Shown here: positions 27,959-37,087 of the stretch, piece after piece
How the letters are laid out: each line of letters starts with the position of its first letter
Numbering within the stretch: the first letter of the stretch is position 1
Program-made: the position numbers and the translations under genes
Notes under the pieces: generated by a model
Seen by the model: the letters and a program-made list of their open reading frames with translations, nothing else
The model's database searches: none
Told to the model about the DNA's origin: nothing
NCBI GenBank assembly: GCA_020354645.1
Contig: CP070652.1
Location: forward strand, 1,264,671-1,305,186
Direction of reading: 5' to 3'
DNA length: 40,516 nt
Origin: Deltaproteobacteria bacterium
GTDB taxonomy: Bacteria; Desulfobacterota; Desulfobacteria; Desulfobacterales; G020354645

Positions 27959-28831
27959 TCATAAGCGTGAAACTAGTTTCTCATACAGTGAATAAGGGAT
28001 CAAAAGATCACCCTTTCCCGTTCCCATTTGGATGTCCGGTGTCAAAGAACCGTGGAAATCTGTACCCCCGGTCATCAGCAAATCGTATTTTTTTGCGAGT
28101 TCAGCATATAAAAACGTTTTTTCCGGAGGGTGCGCCGGATAATAGACTTCAATCCCCTTAATCCCCATATATTTCAAAACATCAATCAGTTTTTCAAGCT
28201 CAGTATCACTCTTCATGTTAAGCAAAAAGGGGTGAGCAAGAACAGGCAGCCCCCCTGCCCCAATTATGATTTCAATGGCCTGTTCGCATGCTATTCTATA
28301 TTTTTCCTCGTAGGCCGGTTTGCCATGCGCTAGATATCTATTAAATGCTTCATCAATCGAACTTACAAATTTCCTTTTTACCATATATTGAGCTATGTGC
28401 GGTCTGCTTATCTGACCCGCTCCAACCTCGTTTATGACATCGGCAAGAGAAAAAATAAACCCCAGGCCGTTCAGACGTTTAATAATTATGGGATTCCGGT
28501 TTTTTCTTGCAGTTTGAAGCACGCCAAGTGTTTTGTTGAGTTTTGGCTCATCCGGTCTAATACCATAGCCCAAAATATGAAAACTGCCGGAACAGTTTGC
28601 GGATGGGGGAGGAGAAGCGCTTATCTCTACACCGGTTAAAAATTTTATAAAAGGGGGAATACCGAGGCGTTGAGCTTCTTTAGAACCTTCAACTGTATCG
28701 TGATCGGTGATGGCAATCGCCTTAAGCTTTTTCTCCTGGGCCAATCTAAGAATGTCAGACGGGGTGAGGGTTCCATCTGAAGCCGTTGAATGTAAATGAA
28801 GGTCTATACCGACGGACGAATCACAATCCAA
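27959..28831 (-). CDS. PHP-domain phosphoesterase (YciV/RNase AM-like)
   Basis: A 290-residue PHP protein. Metal ligands appear in order: DLHLHSTASDG near residue 10, AITDHDTVEG, TGVEISA, SRPHIAQYMV, LAHPFLLN and GGTDFHGS. This set is typical of the stand-alone family related to E. coli YciV (RNase AM), which removes 5' nucleotides from short RNAs or from 3',5'-bisphosphates. Pairing with dksA and rnc supports an RNA-related role (inference). Its start overlaps the end of the dksA-like gene by 11 bp. Confidence 0.9.
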   Translation of the reverse strand: MDCDSSVGIDLHLHSTASDGTLTPSDILRLAQEKKLKAIAITDHDTVEGSKEAQRLGIPPFIKFLTGVEISASPPPSANCSGSFHILGYGIRPDEPKLNKTLGVLQTARKNRNPIIIKRLNGLGFIFSLADVINEVGAGQISRPHIAQYMVKRKFVSSIDEAFNRYLAHGKPAYEEKYRIACEQAIEIIIGAGGLPVLAHPFLLNMKSDTELEKLIDVLKYMGIKGIEVYYPAHPPEKTFLYAELAKKYDLLMTGGTDFHGSLTPDIQMGTGKGDLLIPYSLYEKLVSRL

Positions 28832-29183
28832 GGGCTTTCTCTAAAGCCTCCTCTTTGGATTTACATTCAATGCATTGAGACGTAACGGGTCTGGCTTTCA
28901 ATCGTTTAATCGAAATGTCTTCGCCGCAAGTTTCACATATTCCGAAGGTACCATTTTCAATACGCTCAAGGGCTTTTTTTATCTTTTTGATAAGCTTGCT
29001 CTCCCGGTCCCTAATCCGAAGCATAAAATTCCGATCTGCTTCCAGCGCAGCCCGGTCGGTCGGATCAGGAAAGTTCTCCTTCGGAATGGTCATTCCTGAG
29101 ACTGTATCATCGGCCTGGCTTAAAAGTTCTTCCAAGCGGTTGGTTAGAAACTCCTTAAAATATTCCATATCTTTCTTTTTCAT
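28821..29183 (-). CDS. dksA: DksA/TraR-family zinc-finger transcription factor
   Basis: A 120-residue protein with an N-terminal coiled coil (about 1-75) and a C-terminal four-cysteine zinc finger, CETCG near residue 83 and CIECK near 104. The coiled-coil tip contains DPTDRAALEADR, close to the DxxDxA motif by which DksA reaches into the RNA polymerase secondary channel. With ppGpp, DksA adjusts transcription initiation at rRNA and amino acid genes. It is the promoter-proximal gene of the dksA-PHP-rnc-radical SAM run, with a good promoter immediately upstream. Confidence 0.93.
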   Translation of the reverse strand: MKKKDMEYFKEFLTNRLEELLSQADDTVSGMTIPKENFPDPTDRAALEADRNFMLRIRDRESKLIKKIKKALERIENGTFGICETCGEDISIKRLKARPVTSQCIECKSKEEALEKALGL

Positions 29184-29202
29184 AATAAAGCCCTTTATTA
29201 CA

Positions 29203-29232
29203 ATTATAAAGCAATATCAAAAAGGTATTCAA
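29203..29232 (-). promoter_or_regulatory. putative sigma-70 promoter of the dksA run
   Basis: On the minus strand, TTGAAT (29227-29232) and a perfect TATAAT (29203-29208) are separated by 18 bp. Transcription would begin only about 10-15 bases before the ATG at 29183, leaving a very short leader that still contains the AAGGG site. Confidence 0.6.
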
Positions 29233-29492
29233 ATATCACAAGTCAAATTTCATGTAAAGGACAAATTTAATATTTTTTGCACTTTTTAAGGGTACAAAAA
29301 TTGGTTGATATCTCGATTAATTCGGTCACATAAAATTAAATGGTAACACATTATAATTCAAAGTTAGTCGGATCTTCAAGTTTTAAGTAACATATCAGTT
29401 TTTTTATTGTTGCCGTGAAATAAGTATAGTATATTTTTATGAGTTTAGTTTCTTCGGTTAGGTTTTGGCCAATGGAGGAAAGGAAATCGGAA

Positions 29493-29738
29493 ATGCAAGC
29501 AAAAGAACACATCTCTCACCCTGATCCTATTTATAAAAAAATAACAATTAAAACTTCAGATGGTGCTACCATTCAAGGAAAGGTCAACCTCACTTCAAAG
29601 GCGCGTGTTTCTGATCTTTTCACCAAAAGTGAATCCCCTTTTATTGTTCTGGTTGATGCCGTATTAAGAGAAGGACAGGGTAAGGTTCTTGTTATAAACA
29701 AGGAGCATATCGTATGGGTCGAACCGGAAGATGATTGA
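29493..29738 (+). CDS. small conserved protein of unknown function
   Basis: An 81-residue protein from ATG 29493, which has AAAGG 9 bp upstream; the frame is open to ATG 29439 without a ribosome-binding site. It has no signal peptide or membrane segment. The pattern KKITIKTSDGATIQGKVNL, then RVSDLFTKSESPFIVLVDA and a final KVLVINKEHIVWVEPED suggests a small all-beta fold. I cannot assign a function. It is convergent with the HNH gene, with a shared hairpin between them. Confidence 0.65.
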   Translation: MQAKEHISHPDPIYKKITIKTSDGATIQGKVNLTSKARVSDLFTKSESPFIVLVDAVLREGQGKVLVINKEHIVWVEPEDD

Positions 29739-29828
29739 AAAGGAAGACGGAAGCGTTTTGATGTTTTGTATCATAGACCCGAACCCTCTTAAGCTTAACA
29801 AAAAATAATTATCACTCTGGTGGTTTCT

Positions 29829-29872
29829 GTAAGCTATAATCGGAGCATTTGCTACGATTAGCTTAAGTTTTT
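29829..29872. terminator. hairpin between convergent genes
   Basis: TAAGC-TA-TAATCG (29830-29842) faces CGATTA-GCTTA (29855-29865), an 11-bp stem with a 2-nt bulge, followed on the plus strand by a short T run. It lies at the end of two convergent genes and may terminate the plus-strand transcript. Its right arm overlaps the HNH stop codon. Confidence 0.5.
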
Positions 29873-30162
29873 GTAAATCCAGCTAAATATTCTTCCCATT
29901 CCATGGGTAGAAGCTGCTTCTTTTTATAGTTACATTCTTTGCATGAGGGAACTACATTGCTTTTGGTGCTTCTGCCACCACGGGCTATCGGCACAATATG
30001 ATCCATGGTCAATTGCTTGGGAGGTGTCGACCGACCGCAATAGTAGCAACCCCCTTTTGCCAATCGGCGCTTCCACCACTGTGAATCCCTGAGCCTCCTT
30101 GCCTTGTTGCGCTCTTTTTTTATATCTGATTCAGTCAAATCATATGCATAGGGTTTCATCAT
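29863..30162 (-). CDS. HNH endonuclease domain protein
   Basis: A 99-residue protein with a complete HNH core: zinc cysteines CYYC near residue 39, the catalytic TMDHIVPIARGG (D-H plus following residues), the Asn of KSNVVPSC and the second zinc pair CKEC. The N-terminal third is rich in Arg and Lys and probably helps bind DNA. Small stand-alone HNH proteins of this kind occur in accessory regions, phages and restriction contexts, but no methylase or phage gene is adjacent. AAAGGG lies just before the ATG. The target is unknown. Confidence 0.85.
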   Translation of the reverse strand: MMKPYAYDLTESDIKKERNKARRLRDSQWWKRRLAKGGCYYCGRSTPPKQLTMDHIVPIARGGRSTKSNVVPSCKECNYKKKQLLPMEWEEYLAGFTKT

Positions 30163-30380
30163 CCCTTTTCCTCTCTTATAACATAATCCCGGTCATCACA
30201 GTATTTGAAGGATTCAAATTAACATGGTTGGTCAGTCGAAATCATCTTAGTTAAATGTTCTTGACCTTAGGATATATTAGAGATAGCTATATATACCTTA
30301 TGATATTTCAATTGTCACCATTTCGAATAGAATTAATCAACGACTGAGCATGCCGATTTCCGATAAAGCGAGTACCAGAA

Positions 30381-31991
30381 TTGCCGCTTGATGCCATTAT
30401 CATATCCGATTCCGGTGTAAAAACCATGTCGGGAACCAATCCATTAAAGTTACTCCTCGACGGCAGGATTGCCGATGTACAGGTGGTCTTAAATTATCTG
30501 AAACACCAAGGTAAAGTACTAGCACCAATTGAAGGGGATGGGGTATCAAGCTGGGCATCCGCACCCAAACTAAACGGTATTAGCCTCTTGCATTACCTCA
30601 CAAGTCAGAAATTTGAAGTGGAGCTAATAGATAGCTACTATGAAGAACAGGAGGAGTTTCGTCGTTTACTCAAAGATACACCACGGGCTGTTATTATTTC
30701 AACAACGTATATTCCAAATAAACCGACGCTTAAAAAACTCGTTGACGACATCCGTGAGCTAGCCCCGGATATTTTTATTATTGTCGGTGGTCCACTCATA
30801 TATTTATCGTATCTTATGCTTCAAAGGTCTTCTGAAAATAATTATGATACGGAGTCTGCAAAAAATGACTTTCTTTTTCTAAACGTCAACGACGAACCTT
30901 CTGCCAACCTTTATATTATCAGTTTACTTGGTGAAAAGATTTTATGCGAAGCATTAAGAAATCTCAAAGAGGGCAAACCCATCAACCGCCTTCCGAATTC
31001 TGCAACTCTGTTAGGAAAAAAATACAATTTTTTTCAACGAATGGATGAAATCTCTGAACCTGCGGATTTTTTTATAGATTGGAAATTACTGCCGGGTAAA
31101 ATTTTTAAATCCAAGGTCATACCGATGCAAGCCAGTAATGGCTGTCCTTATCAATGCGCTTTTTGCAATTTTGCTAAAGACCGAAAGCTTACTTTTGTTA
31201 AACCTCTTGATCAATTAGTGAATGAGTTAAAAGCAGTGGCCATTAGAGGCGTTAGGCATGTTTGGTTTGTGGATGACAACTTTAGGCTTGGAAAGGACGA
31301 CTTGAACAATGTTTGCCGACGAATTATTGCTGAAGGTATTGAAATTGAGTGGATGACTTTCGTAAGGGCTGGTGCGCTGAATAATGTTGATATGCAGTTA
31401 CTGCGTCGCGCAGGATGTATCGAAGTTCAGTTGGGTTTAGAATCAGCAGATACGATGATTTTAAAAAACATGAACAAAAAAGCCAGTCCTCAACAATATT
31501 CTGAGGTTCTCCGATTGTTGCTTTCAACCGGTATCAACTGCTCATGTTATTTTATTTCTGGTTTTCCAGGCGAAACTGATGAAACAGCACAAAAAACAAG
31601 AGAATTTATTAAACGTCATGAATATCCTGAACTTGAGGGATATCTTTCGTGGTCCCTTTACCCTTTCGTGTTGAGCCCTTTAAGCCCGATATACGAACCT
31701 GATATGCGAAAAGAATATAAATTAACCGGGTATATGCAAAAATGGAAACACAGAACCATGGATTCGGACCGAGCCAGGGAGCATGTGTTAAAAACATTTC
31801 TTGGGCTTCAAAATTCCGGACCGATATACAGAGGTGACAATCTGAGTATTCTTAAGAGCTTAGGACCACGCCAGCGCAAAAAATTCGAGGCGATTAGACA
31901 CTCTCTATCAAAAGCAGCATGGACGGGCCTATTGGAGCGACAAAGAATCATGGAATCTTTTAAACAAATATTTCCATCTCATGATAATTAA
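30381..31991 (+). CDS. B12-binding-type radical SAM protein
   Basis: A 536-residue protein. Residues about 15-210 resemble a cobalamin-binding Rossmann region (LLHYLTSQKFEVELIDS; AVIISTTYIPNK; DIFIIVGGPLI). The radical SAM core has the cluster motif CPYQCAFC near residue 255, followed by VWFVDDNFRLG, IEVQLGLESAD and CYFISGFPGETDETA. Such enzymes perform methylations or rearrangements in natural product, lipid or cofactor synthesis; the substrate here is unknown. The start is uncertain: TTG 30381 lacks a good ribosome-binding site, and ATG 30426 is an alternative. The gene stands alone, with about 220 bp before and 310 bp after it. Confidence 0.8.
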   Translation: MPLDAIIISDSGVKTMSGTNPLKLLLDGRIADVQVVLNYLKHQGKVLAPIEGDGVSSWASAPKLNGISLLHYLTSQKFEVELIDSYYEEQEEFRRLLKDTPRAVIISTTYIPNKPTLKKLVDDIRELAPDIFIIVGGPLIYLSYLMLQRSSENNYDTESAKNDFLFLNVNDEPSANLYIISLLGEKILCEALRNLKEGKPINRLPNSATLLGKKYNFFQRMDEISEPADFFIDWKLLPGKIFKSKVIPMQASNGCPYQCAFCNFAKDRKLTFVKPLDQLVNELKAVAIRGVRHVWFVDDNFRLGKDDLNNVCRRIIAEGIEIEWMTFVRAGALNNVDMQLLRRAGCIEVQLGLESADTMILKNMNKKASPQQYSEVLRLLLSTGINCSCYFISGFPGETDETAQKTREFIKRHEYPELEGYLSWSLYPFVLSPLSPIYEPDMRKEYKLTGYMQKWKHRTMDSDRAREHVLKTFLGLQNSGPIYRGDNLSILKSLGPRQRKKFEAIRHSLSKAAWTGLLERQRIMESFKQIFPSHDN

Positions 31992-32224
31992 TCTAAAACT
32001 GCTAGGTAAGAAACTTCTTTACAGATAATCACGATAAATTACTCCCCTATTTTTTTATTCCGGATGTTATGTTATTTCCTGAATTCATACCAGTCCACCA
32101 GAATCTGTGTTTACATCTCACCCATTAAGATTTGTAAAATAATAAATGACCATACCGTTTGCTAGCCGTCAGCGGTTATCTCTATTCAATTGCGCCTAAT
32201 ATTTCATATGATTTATTAATCAGT
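31992..32224. other. non-coding region before the methyltransferase gene
   Basis: AT-rich with no credible coding frame and no clear terminator for the radical SAM gene. With the promoter and palindrome at 32225-32288, it makes up about 310 bp without a gene. Confidence 0.5.
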
Positions 32225-32253
32225 TTGACTAACAATGAGTTTCATAGTATACG
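32225..32253 (+). promoter_or_regulatory. putative promoter of the methyltransferase gene
   Basis: TTGACT (32225-32230) and TATACG (32248-32253) are separated by an ideal 17 bp. The -10 overlaps the heptamer AGTATAC, which recurs in the palindrome 30 bp downstream. Confidence 0.55.
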
Positions 32254-32276
32254 CGCACTCACGCCTTAATTTCTGG

Positions 32277-32288
32277 GCAGTATACTGC
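32277..32288. promoter_or_regulatory. perfect palindrome GCAGTATACTGC, candidate operator
   Basis: A 12-bp perfect dyad between the putative start of transcription and the AAAGGAG ribosome-binding site. Its half AGTATAC also covers the -10 region about 32 bp upstream, i.e. three helical turns away. This is the layout of a two-site operator, but no cognate regulator is evident. Confidence 0.4.
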
Positions 32289-32304
32289 AAAAGGAGTCTG
32301 GATA

Positions 32305-33114
32305 ATGACGAATAGCGAATACTTGATGGAAAGTAATGAAGAGGCTCTTCGACTCGACTTGAAAACGGACGGCAGTGTAGTAACAGAGCAGGCCCTGTGG
32401 GCTGGTATAAAGGCCGGTATGCGAGTCGCAGATTTAGGGTGCGGCTCTGGAAAGACTTCTTTTTTTCTTAATAAACTGGTTCAACCGAATGGTGAAACAC
32501 TGGCACTTGATTTCGCCGAACAACGCATAAATTATGCTAAAGCCAATTATTTGGATCCAAATTTAAAATTTCTATGTAAAGATATTCGAGAGCCGCTGGC
32601 TGAACTCGGCATGTTTGATTTTATTTGGGTTCGTTTTGTTTTAGAATATTATCTTTCAACAAGTTTCGATATCGTCAAGCACATATATAGTATTTTGAAG
32701 CCTGGCGGAATTATGTGCCTGATTGATCTGGACTATAATTGTCTGAGCCATTTCGGAATTCCAACCAGACTCGAAAAGGTGATATTTTGAATCATAAAGA
32801 CACTTGAAAAGAATGCCGATTTTGATTCCTTTACAGGCAGAAAACTTTACTCCTATCTTTATGACTTGGGCTGCGAAAATATAGACATTCGCCTTGATGC
32901 CCATCATCTGATTTTTGGAGAATTAAAAGATACTGATGCTTTTAATTGGATGAAAAAAGTAGAAATTGCCGGAAAAAATTCCGGTTATCAGTTTAACGAA
33001 TACGGAGGGGGTTATGAAGAATTTCTTGAAGAGTTCAAACGTTTTTTTAGTGATCTGAGAAGATTTACCTATACACCGGCGATTTGTTGCAGAGGCTGTA
33101 AACCCAAAAGTTAG
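32305..33114 (+). CDS. class I SAM-dependent methyltransferase, interrupted by an in-frame TGA
   Basis: One frame of 269 codons with a TGA at 32788-32790 (codon 162). The N-terminal part has the SAM-binding motif VADLGCGSGKTSFFL near residue 46, the acidic LALDFAEQRI strand, and LKPGGIMCLIDLDY. The frame resumes directly after the stop with IIKTLEKNADFDSFTGRKLY and runs to a natural end at 33114. Such proteins usually methylate small molecules or lipids. Arg (CGA) is a plausible original codon at the stop. There is an AAAGGAG site before ATG 32305 and a probable promoter upstream. It is convergent with the PilZ-fusion gene, 64 bp away. The methyl acceptor is unknown. Confidence 0.8.
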
Positions 33115-33178
33115 CTAGACCATTGCCGCCCGGCAAACCGGTTTACTAATAGGTACTTTGAAATAATAACAAATAAGT

Positions 33179-35329
33179 TCAAATGAATTTAAGCAGCCGA
33201 TTGACATAACTAAAATAAGCGTCAGAATGGGTGGTGTTTAAGATCCAAAGAACATAATGCTTCTCATAAAATATGGAGCTATTTTCTACGCAGGAAGCCG
33301 GATATACGAGTACGGGCATTTCTTGCCTTCCGACGTTGTTAAAGATAATTGAGATCATGCAATCCAGCGTGTCCCTAGTTATATCGTTTGGATCCAGGAA
33401 AAAAACCTTGATGCAATTGGTCAGGCTGGAAAGGTTCAAACCGATATCAGATACCATTACCATACTTACGGCTTTTAGATTGCCTCTTTTTTTCAGTGAA
33501 TAAAAATGTTTTTTCCTTTCAAAACCAAGTTTATGATACTCTTTTGACAGATCATCCTCATTTAGCTTTTCGGCCTCGATGTCCAACGCGTTTAACATCA
33601 GCCCACCCGAATTATGCTCATAAAAGTTTTCCAATTCAATAAGATCTTCAGGCTGTGTATCAGATAATTCCCAGGGACCCGCCATGTTCAATTTATGATT
33701 ACCATAATGGCGATGATGAAAATATGCAAATTTATCAACGGAACAATATTTAGGATTTCCAATTTGTCTGGCCGCTCCTTGAAAAACACGACTGGGAAAT
33801 TTATTTTCAGGTCTATAATAGCACAACAAAAAATCCATATGAAGAGATTGGAGTCTATGGGAATCATAGCTAAAATTGCCGATCTGGTTCAAAACAATTA
33901 AACCGGCTCTATTCAGGGCGGGTTTTCTGGCGGCATGATGATGAATCAACCAGCTGTTTTCATAAAACCGCAACATTGCGAGGTGGCCCAAGATTCGACC
34001 ATCTTCCTGATATGTAAAATGCCTTGCGATATTCGGACTATGCAAATACAGCTTTTTATATGTTTCTTTTATTTGGTCTTTGTTAGACTCAATAGATGCA
34101 TATTTTTCTGGATACATAAAACCGGTCTCAAAAAAGAAACGCCACAAGGTATCTAAATCTAGTTTGTTACATACATAAGAATTTTTATTTTCAACTTGAT
34201 GTAGAAAGGATATGAGATTCAGATGATGCTGAACGTCCATATCTAGCAGCGTTAAGCCGCACTGCACGCGATTCTCATTTTGTGCATCTTTGTAAGTTTT
34301 GCGATAAAGTACCTGCGCTCTGCATTTCACTTTAAGAATGTTTGCAACGCTCAGTTCCAGTTCAGGGATAATCAGACCCGGCAAAAGCACAGCATCTCTT
34401 TCAGCTTCTTCTACTGAAAAACCTGATCCCGATATGTCAAAAACTTTTAATGATACTAACCTTTGGGTAAATGGGTGCTTGAATATGATATCTGGTGAGG
34501 GAGTTATTTTTTGTCGAATACTACGGTACTCTCTGTGCTTGAATCTTTGAATGTGGTTCTTTTGTGGCTCCACCAGATATTCCCGGATTTTCTGACCACG
34601 GCTTTGTTTAGTTATCTTGCATTCACCGGTGTATACAGTGTCGTCTCCATCTGAAATGATAAGAGTTACCCCGGATTCCGGATTTATCCATTTAAATGTT
34701 TGGGGTGGTAAGGTTTCGAGTTTAATATGAAGTGAATAAGTATTAAAGTCTAAAAGCGTTCCATAAAAAGGAGAGCTGCTTTGAATCAACTGAACTTTCA
34801 CGTTTTCACAGGTGTGTCTTGTTACTTTTCGAGTACTGACTTCATAACATGTATCTGGAAGATTGAAACTGATGCCCTTATCGCTTGCATCGATCAATTC
34901 CGGTTCTACTAGTAACAGGTTCTTTCCGTCGGTAACATAAAAAGATTCAAATTTATAGGATTTAAGTTTTTGTTCAACGCCATCGGTTTCCGTCCATAAG
35001 CAGTCTAGTCGATCACCACGGCAGGGCTGCGGTTTGGCATGTAGGATGATTTTGCGATCATATTTAGCGTGTTTAAAATGTAATAGGATAGTCCCCTCCT
35101 GAAAATTGGTATAGTTCAACTTATTCGTCAAATGATCTTTATTAAAAGCTTTGCCCTTCTTCAGTTCTCTGAGACTATCGCTTGTTCGAAACGGTCTGGA
35201 GATTTGCTGTTTTTGCGCTTCGCTGATCTCAAGGCTGGCTTGTGTGGATTGAGAAGGAAGATCTTCTTTTTGAGGGCCAATAGAAGCGTCCGTGGAAATT
35301 AGTTGGAGATTTTTCTTGGCCTTCGCCAT
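33179..35329 (-). CDS. PilZ-domain protein fused to an acyltransferase-like domain
   Basis: A 716-residue protein of at least three parts. Residues about 70-250 resemble the YcgR-like beta-barrel that often precedes PilZ. Residues about 260-380 are a PilZ domain with both c-di-GMP motifs intact: R-x3-R in REYRSIR (near 266) and D-x-S-x2-G in DISGSG (near 298). The last 330 residues resemble a GNAT/N-acyltransferase fold, e.g. YQEDGRILGHLAMLRFYENS and HHHAARKPALNRAGLIVLNQ, the usual beta-bulge region. The N-terminal 60 residues are polar and disordered. There is no signal peptide or membrane segment, so it is cytoplasmic. C-di-GMP control of an acyl transfer is inferred, not shown. GAGGAAAGGGG precedes the ATG. 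Confidence 0.75.
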   Translation of the reverse strand: MAKAKKNLQLISTDASIGPQKEDLPSQSTQASLEISEAQKQQISRPFRTSDSLRELKKGKAFNKDHLTNKLNYTNFQEGTILLHFKHAKYDRKIILHAKPQPCRGDRLDCLWTETDGVEQKLKSYKFESFYVTDGKNLLLVEPELIDASDKGISFNLPDTCYEVSTRKVTRHTCENVKVQLIQSSSPFYGTLLDFNTYSLHIKLETLPPQTFKWINPESGVTLIISDGDDTVYTGECKITKQSRGQKIREYLVEPQKNHIQRFKHREYRSIRQKITPSPDIIFKHPFTQRLVSLKVFDISGSGFSVEEAERDAVLLPGLIIPELELSVANILKVKCRAQVLYRKTYKDAQNENRVQCGLTLLDMDVQHHLNLISFLHQVENKNSYVCNKLDLDTLWRFFFETGFMYPEKYASIESNKDQIKETYKKLYLHSPNIARHFTYQEDGRILGHLAMLRFYENSWLIHHHAARKPALNRAGLIVLNQIGNFSYDSHRLQSLHMDFLLCYYRPENKFPSRVFQGAARQIGNPKYCSVDKFAYFHHRHYGNHKLNMAGPWELSDTQPEDLIELENFYEHNSGGLMLNALDIEAEKLNEDDLSKEYHKLGFERKKHFYSLKKRGNLKAVSMVMVSDIGLNLSSLTNCIKVFFLDPNDITRDTLDCMISIIFNNVGRQEMPVLVYPASCVENSSIFYEKHYVLWILNTTHSDAYFSYVNRLLKFI

Positions 35330-36119
35330 TTTTTAGCCCCTTTCCTCTTTTAGGCGCTACAAATAATGCAGCACGAAGATTTTCCGATACAGAAACTTTG
35401 AGGTAATTGGGTTTTATAACGATTGATGGCTGAAACTTTTCATTTCACATTATTTATGTCACCATGAAACGCTAGGGGCAGACGCTATACGACTCATTAC
35501 TACTGTAAAAAAGCAGGAGCACACTTATCACACATCCTCATTTAATACAACTGTCTATCAATAAAAAATTTGCATGAATTATTCATTTTTTTTATTTTTT
35601 TACTAGCGGGCGATTGCTGTTTATACTCCCCTTTTTAATTCGATAGACAAATCGTTTGATAATCACAATATATGGTATTTTTACTTTTTCGATACCACAA
35701 AATAGGATTGATTGATAATTCACATCGATTTATATCTTAAAAAGTAGAAGTTTCACGTAAGGTGGAAAAATTGCGGTAGAGCTTACTAAACCATTCAGAT
35801 AAGGCGCTCATTGACTTGGATTTTAATTTTCACTGCATTAGATCCGTTTTAGCAAAGAAGAATTTTTAAAGCATAAAACCTAAAAATCCGATTATACAAA
35901 TCGAATCTGCAAGCCAGTTTAATGACGGACTTACTTGCGAAATAATAAGTAGAAATCCTGTGTTGCTCTGCTGACTAATTTTTTAAAACTCCACTAAAAA
36001 GGACGAAAACGGATACGAACAACCGTTCAGCTAAAATTGCCTTTTTGGCGATATGCGTTATATTTTTGTATTACAAATTCTAAGTTACCATGTAGGTCGT
36101 TTGAAAGGAGATTGTTTTT
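35330..36119. other. long AT-rich non-coding region between divergent genes
   Basis: About 790 bp separating the PilZ-fusion gene (minus) from htpX (plus). No coding frame, tRNA or strong inverted repeat was found by eye. It must contain both promoters, but I could not choose convincing ones. The htpX ribosome-binding site GAAAGGAG lies at its right end. Confidence 0.5.
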
Positions 36120-37046
36120 ATGAGTAATCGGATTAAAACCACGCTATTGTTAGCCGTGATGACCGCTTTTATTTTGTGGATAGGCCGACTTATAGGCGGC
36201 AACCAAGGTATGTTAATTGCACTAATTTTAGCCGCCGGGATGAATTTTTTAAGCTTTTGGTATTCTGACAAACTCGTTTTAAGAATGTACCGGGCCCGTG
36301 AGGCCACATCTCAGGAGACTCCGGAACTTTACGAAATGGTCGTTCATCTGACGCGGCAGGCTGGCCTCCCGATGCCCAGGTTATATGTAATTCCCCAGGA
36401 AGCACCCAACGCCTTTGCCACCGGCAGAAACCCCAAAAATGCGGCCGTGGCGGTCACCCAGGGTCTTCTCAGTACAATGAATCGGGAAGAAATCAAAGGC
36501 GTTGTGGCCCATGAACTGGCCCATGTAAAAAACCGCGATATCCTTATTGGTTCTATCGCCGCTACCATGGCCGGGGCTATCATGATGCTGGCAACGATGG
36601 CCCGTTGGTCGGCAATATTCGGCGCGGGTATGGGTGGTGATGACGATGAAGGCGGACTGGGTTTCATCGGTTTAATCGTTATGTCCATCTTAGCACCGAT
36701 GGCTGCGATGATCATTCAGATGGCCATCTCCCGTTCACGAGAATACCTGGCAGATGAGAGCGGGGCAGCAATGGCGGGTCGGCCTGAAGGGCTTGCCAGC
36801 GCGCTCGAAAAGCTGGGTGCATATGCCGGCAGAATACCGCTGGACGCTAAACCGGCGACAGCGCATATGTTTATCGTTAATCCTCTGTCCGGGAGAAAGC
36901 TTATGAATCTCTTTTCAACCCATCCTCCGTTGGAGGATCGGATTGCAAGACTGCGGGGAAATCTGCGGTCCGGGCGGTCAGCCCGGAAAGGCTTTGATCG
37001 CGGCCAATCAGAAGCCCAAAATCTCTGGGATCGACTATCACGATAG
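36120..37046 (+). CDS. htpX: M48 family membrane zinc protease HtpX
   Basis: A 308-residue protein with four predicted membrane helices (about 7-25, 28-46, 142-165 and 178-200). The zinc motif HELAH in [14 protein letters not shown] lies near residue 131 and the third ligand Glu in [11 protein letters not shown] near 203. The substrate-site sequence [15 protein letters not shown] is also typical. HtpX degrades misfolded or damaged membrane proteins in the inner membrane and is often heat- or envelope-stress induced; no heat-shock promoter was recognised here. A strong GAAAGGAG precedes the ATG. The C-terminal tail is charged and Arg-rich. Confidence 0.96.
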   Translation: MSNRIKTTLLLAVMTAFILWIGRLIGGNQGMLIALILAAGMNFLSFWYSDKLVLRMYRAREATSQETPELYEMVVHLTRQAGLPMPRLYVIPQEAPNAFATGRNPKNAAVAVTQGLLSTMNREEIKGVVAHELAHVKNRDILIGSIAATMAGAIMMLATMARWSAIFGAGMGGDDDEGGLGFIGLIVMSILAPMAAMIIQMAISRSREYLADESGAAMAGRPEGLASALEKLGAYAGRIPLDAKPATAHMFIVNPLSGRKLMNLFSTHPPLEDRIARLRGNLRSGRSARKGFDRGQSEAQNLWDRLSR

Positions 37047-37087
37047 ATTTACGATTTATTTGGATTTCAAAGTTTGGGTATACCGAG

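Noticed and set aside
32788..32790. TGA as selenocysteine in the methyltransferase
   Set aside because: The position is not a catalytic or metal-binding Cys in this fold, and no obvious SECIS-like hairpin was seen right after it.
33115..33178. Terminator between methyltransferase and PilZ gene
   Set aside because: A short TTGCC/GGCAA stem exists near 33122-33135 but is not followed by a T run on either strand.
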